DNA from: Candidatus Thalassarchaeaceae archaeon | GTDB taxonomy: Archaea > Thermoplasmatota > Poseidoniia > Poseidoniales > Thalassarchaeaceae | Assembly: GCA_029940695.1 (NCBI GenBank) | Contig: JAPYUP010000014.1 | Coordinates: forward strand, 1-40,030 | Length of the DNA: 40,030 bases | Reading direction: 5' to 3' | Shown: in pieces, positions 38,924-40,030 of the stretch | Layout: each line of letters starts with the position of its first letter | How positions within the stretch are numbered: position 1 is the first letter of the stretch | The notes under the pieces: generated by a model | The model's database searches: none | What the model saw: the letters and a program-made list of their open reading frames with translations, nothing else | What the model was told of the DNA's origin: nothing | Made by a program: the position numbers and the translations under genes

Positions 38924-40030
38924 ATGCGTCTGAGCGTTGTAGTCGTCGCGCTGCTTCTGGTCCCGCTTTTTCTGGACTCCTCATGGTCGGTATCGACTGG
39001 GGCATCGCTCGAAGCCGAGAGGTCACACAGCCTGACCCACTCCTCGGGAGACGAGGATTACGGACCGATCGAGTACACAGACCAGTACAACTACGCGACG
39101 CTCGGTCCACAGAACCGAACGGCGCTGCTGATGATGCCGGGAGGACACGAATACGATCATCCACTTCCCCTAATCGTGTCACTCCACGGCTACAGCAGTA
39201 GTGGCTATTGGAATGCGGACTACCTCGACCTGTTTGACAGCGTGCTGGAGAACGAACACCTTCTGCTCTACCCGGACGGGACCTACAACCCGAACGGACT
39301 CCGCTTCTGGAACGCCACTGAGGCTTGCTGCAACTACTGGGATCAGGAAGTAGACGATGTGGGATGGCTCATGGTGATGATTGACGAGGCCATTGCAAAC
39401 TACGGTGCCGACCCCGAGGGGATCGTCTTCATCGGGCACTCCAATGGCGGCTTCATGTCCCACAGGATGGCCTGCGAGCAGGGAGATAGGCTTCGAGCCA
39501 TAGTCTCCCTGGCTGGAGCAACATACGACGAGTTCGACGAGAAATGCGCGGACACAGGCCGCCCGAACGTCCTACAGGTCCACGGTACCTATGACTGGGT
39601 AATCTACTATGAAGGAGGTTATGACCACGATCCCTGGGACAACGAGTGGAACTACTATCCATCTGCTGAAAGTACCGTGGCATCATGGGCAAACCGGTCA
39701 GGATGCGACGGCGTTTACACCGACTTGGGAGAACTCGACCTCGATTGGCCCAGTGGGACGAATGATACGGACATGCTGGAGCATCTGAACTGCGCTCAGG
39801 GGAACCGAGTTGCTCTGTGGCGAATCAACGAAGGGAGCCATGTCCCCGCCTTCGTCGATGGCCAGTTCGCTAACACAACGATACCCTGGGCACTGAGCGG
39901 CTTCAGCCGAGACTCCGACGGCGACGGGGTCAGGGACAACGAAGACGCGTTCCAATACAACCCCACCGAATGGGCGGACAGCGATGGCGATGGGGTCGGC
40001 GACAACTCGGACGCCTTCCCCGGAGACCCC
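38924..40030 (+). CDS. Secreted PHB-depolymerase-like esterase with TSP3-type calcium repeats (runs off the window)
   Basis: 369 codons are visible; the stop is beyond base 40030. A signal peptide (VVVALLLVPLFLDSSWS) is followed by an alpha/beta hydrolase of the poly(3-hydroxybutyrate) depolymerase/LpqC group: LIVSLHGYSSSGYWNADYLD (oxyanion region), LLYPDGTYNPNGLRFWNA, the nucleophile elbow IGHSNGGFMSHRMAC, VHGTYDWVIYYEG with the likely catalytic Asp region, and NEGSHVPAF with the catalytic His. Residues 330 onward are DSDGDGVRDNEDAF-type and DSDGDGVGDNSDAFP repeats, calcium-binding thrombospondin type-3-like stalks common on archaeal and planctomycete surface enzymes. ATAATT at 38887-38893 is a weak promoter candidate. 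The protein probably acts on polyester, feruloyl or other esters outside the cell. Confidence 0.88.
   Translation, partial: MRLSVVVVALLLVPLFLDSSWSVSTGASLEAERSHSLTHSSGDEDYGPIEYTDQYNYATLGPQNRTALLMMPGGHEYDHPLPLIVSLHGYSSSGYWNADYLDLFDSVLENEHLLLYPDGTYNPNGLRFWNATEACCNYWDQEVDDVGWLMVMIDEAIANYGADPEGIVFIGHSNGGFMSHRMACEQGDRLRAIVSLAGATYDEFDEKCADTGRPNVLQVHGTYDWVIYYEGGYDHDPWDNEWNYYPSAESTVASWANRSGCDGVYTDLGELDLDWPSGTNDTDMLEHLNCAQGNRVALWRINEGSHVPAFVDGQFANTTIPWALSGFSRDSDGDGVRDNEDAFQYNPTEWADSDGDGVGDNSDAFPGDP

Overview
The window reads as a piece of an archaeal chromosome, most likely a marine planktonic euryarchaeote of the Marine Group II (Poseidoniales) type. That placement is inferred. Archaeal markers are the wyosine-base enzyme Taw1, archaeal-type ribosomal protein S2, an Lhr-type helicase, an archaeal/Sec11-like signal peptidase and an archaeal presenilin-type A22 protease. 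They sit beside bacterial-looking genes (GroES/GroEL, lipobox lipoproteins, a PHB-depolymerase-like esterase, UPF0145 proteins) and a fatty-acid beta-oxidation fusion, a mixture typical of surface-ocean heterotrophic archaea. Coding density is very high, GC is moderate to high, and convergent genes repeatedly overlap by 4-10 bases.

Layout. 1-5.4 kb: 5' part of guaB (minus), a retropepsin-like protease, a four-helix membrane protein, a UPF0145 pair, a secreted M28 peptidase and taw1. 5.4-10.5 kb: a minus-strand operon of two ABC ATPases around one large double-FtsX permease, preceded by a previously easy-to-miss 59-codon ORF whose start region is tandemly duplicated. 10.5-14.1 kb: three GT4-type glycosyltransferases, probably for surface glycans. 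14.1-18.5 kb: a tightly coupled three-gene operon of two exported proteins with Cys/His heme-like motifs and one membrane protein. 18.6-20.6 kb: 3-hydroxyacyl-CoA dehydrogenase/enoyl-CoA hydratase fusion. 20.6-23.4 kb: regulators, with an HxlR-family gene divergent from two tiny genes (one a zinc ribbon), separated by operator-like inverted repeats. 23.4-31 kb: minus-strand genes for Dus, S2, two lipoproteins, GroEL/GroES, signal peptidase and a small membrane protein. 31-40 kb: Lhr helicase, a UPF0200-like kinase, dCMP deaminase, FolC, presenilin-like protease, SerRS and the 5' part of a secreted esterase with calcium-binding TSP3-like repeats.

Expression logic is visible. At least seven first-in-operon genes have an AT-rich TATA-like element centred 26-28 bases before the start codon, which is the geometry of leaderless mRNA. 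Genes inside operons instead carry Shine-Dalgarno sequences (GGAGG or AAGGAGGTG) and often ATGA or TGATG overlaps. The most interesting candidates for something undescribed are the HxlR/zinc-ribbon divergent locus, the CXCH/CXXXCH exported-protein operon, and the small ORF with an in-frame duplication that abuts the ABC exporter operon.
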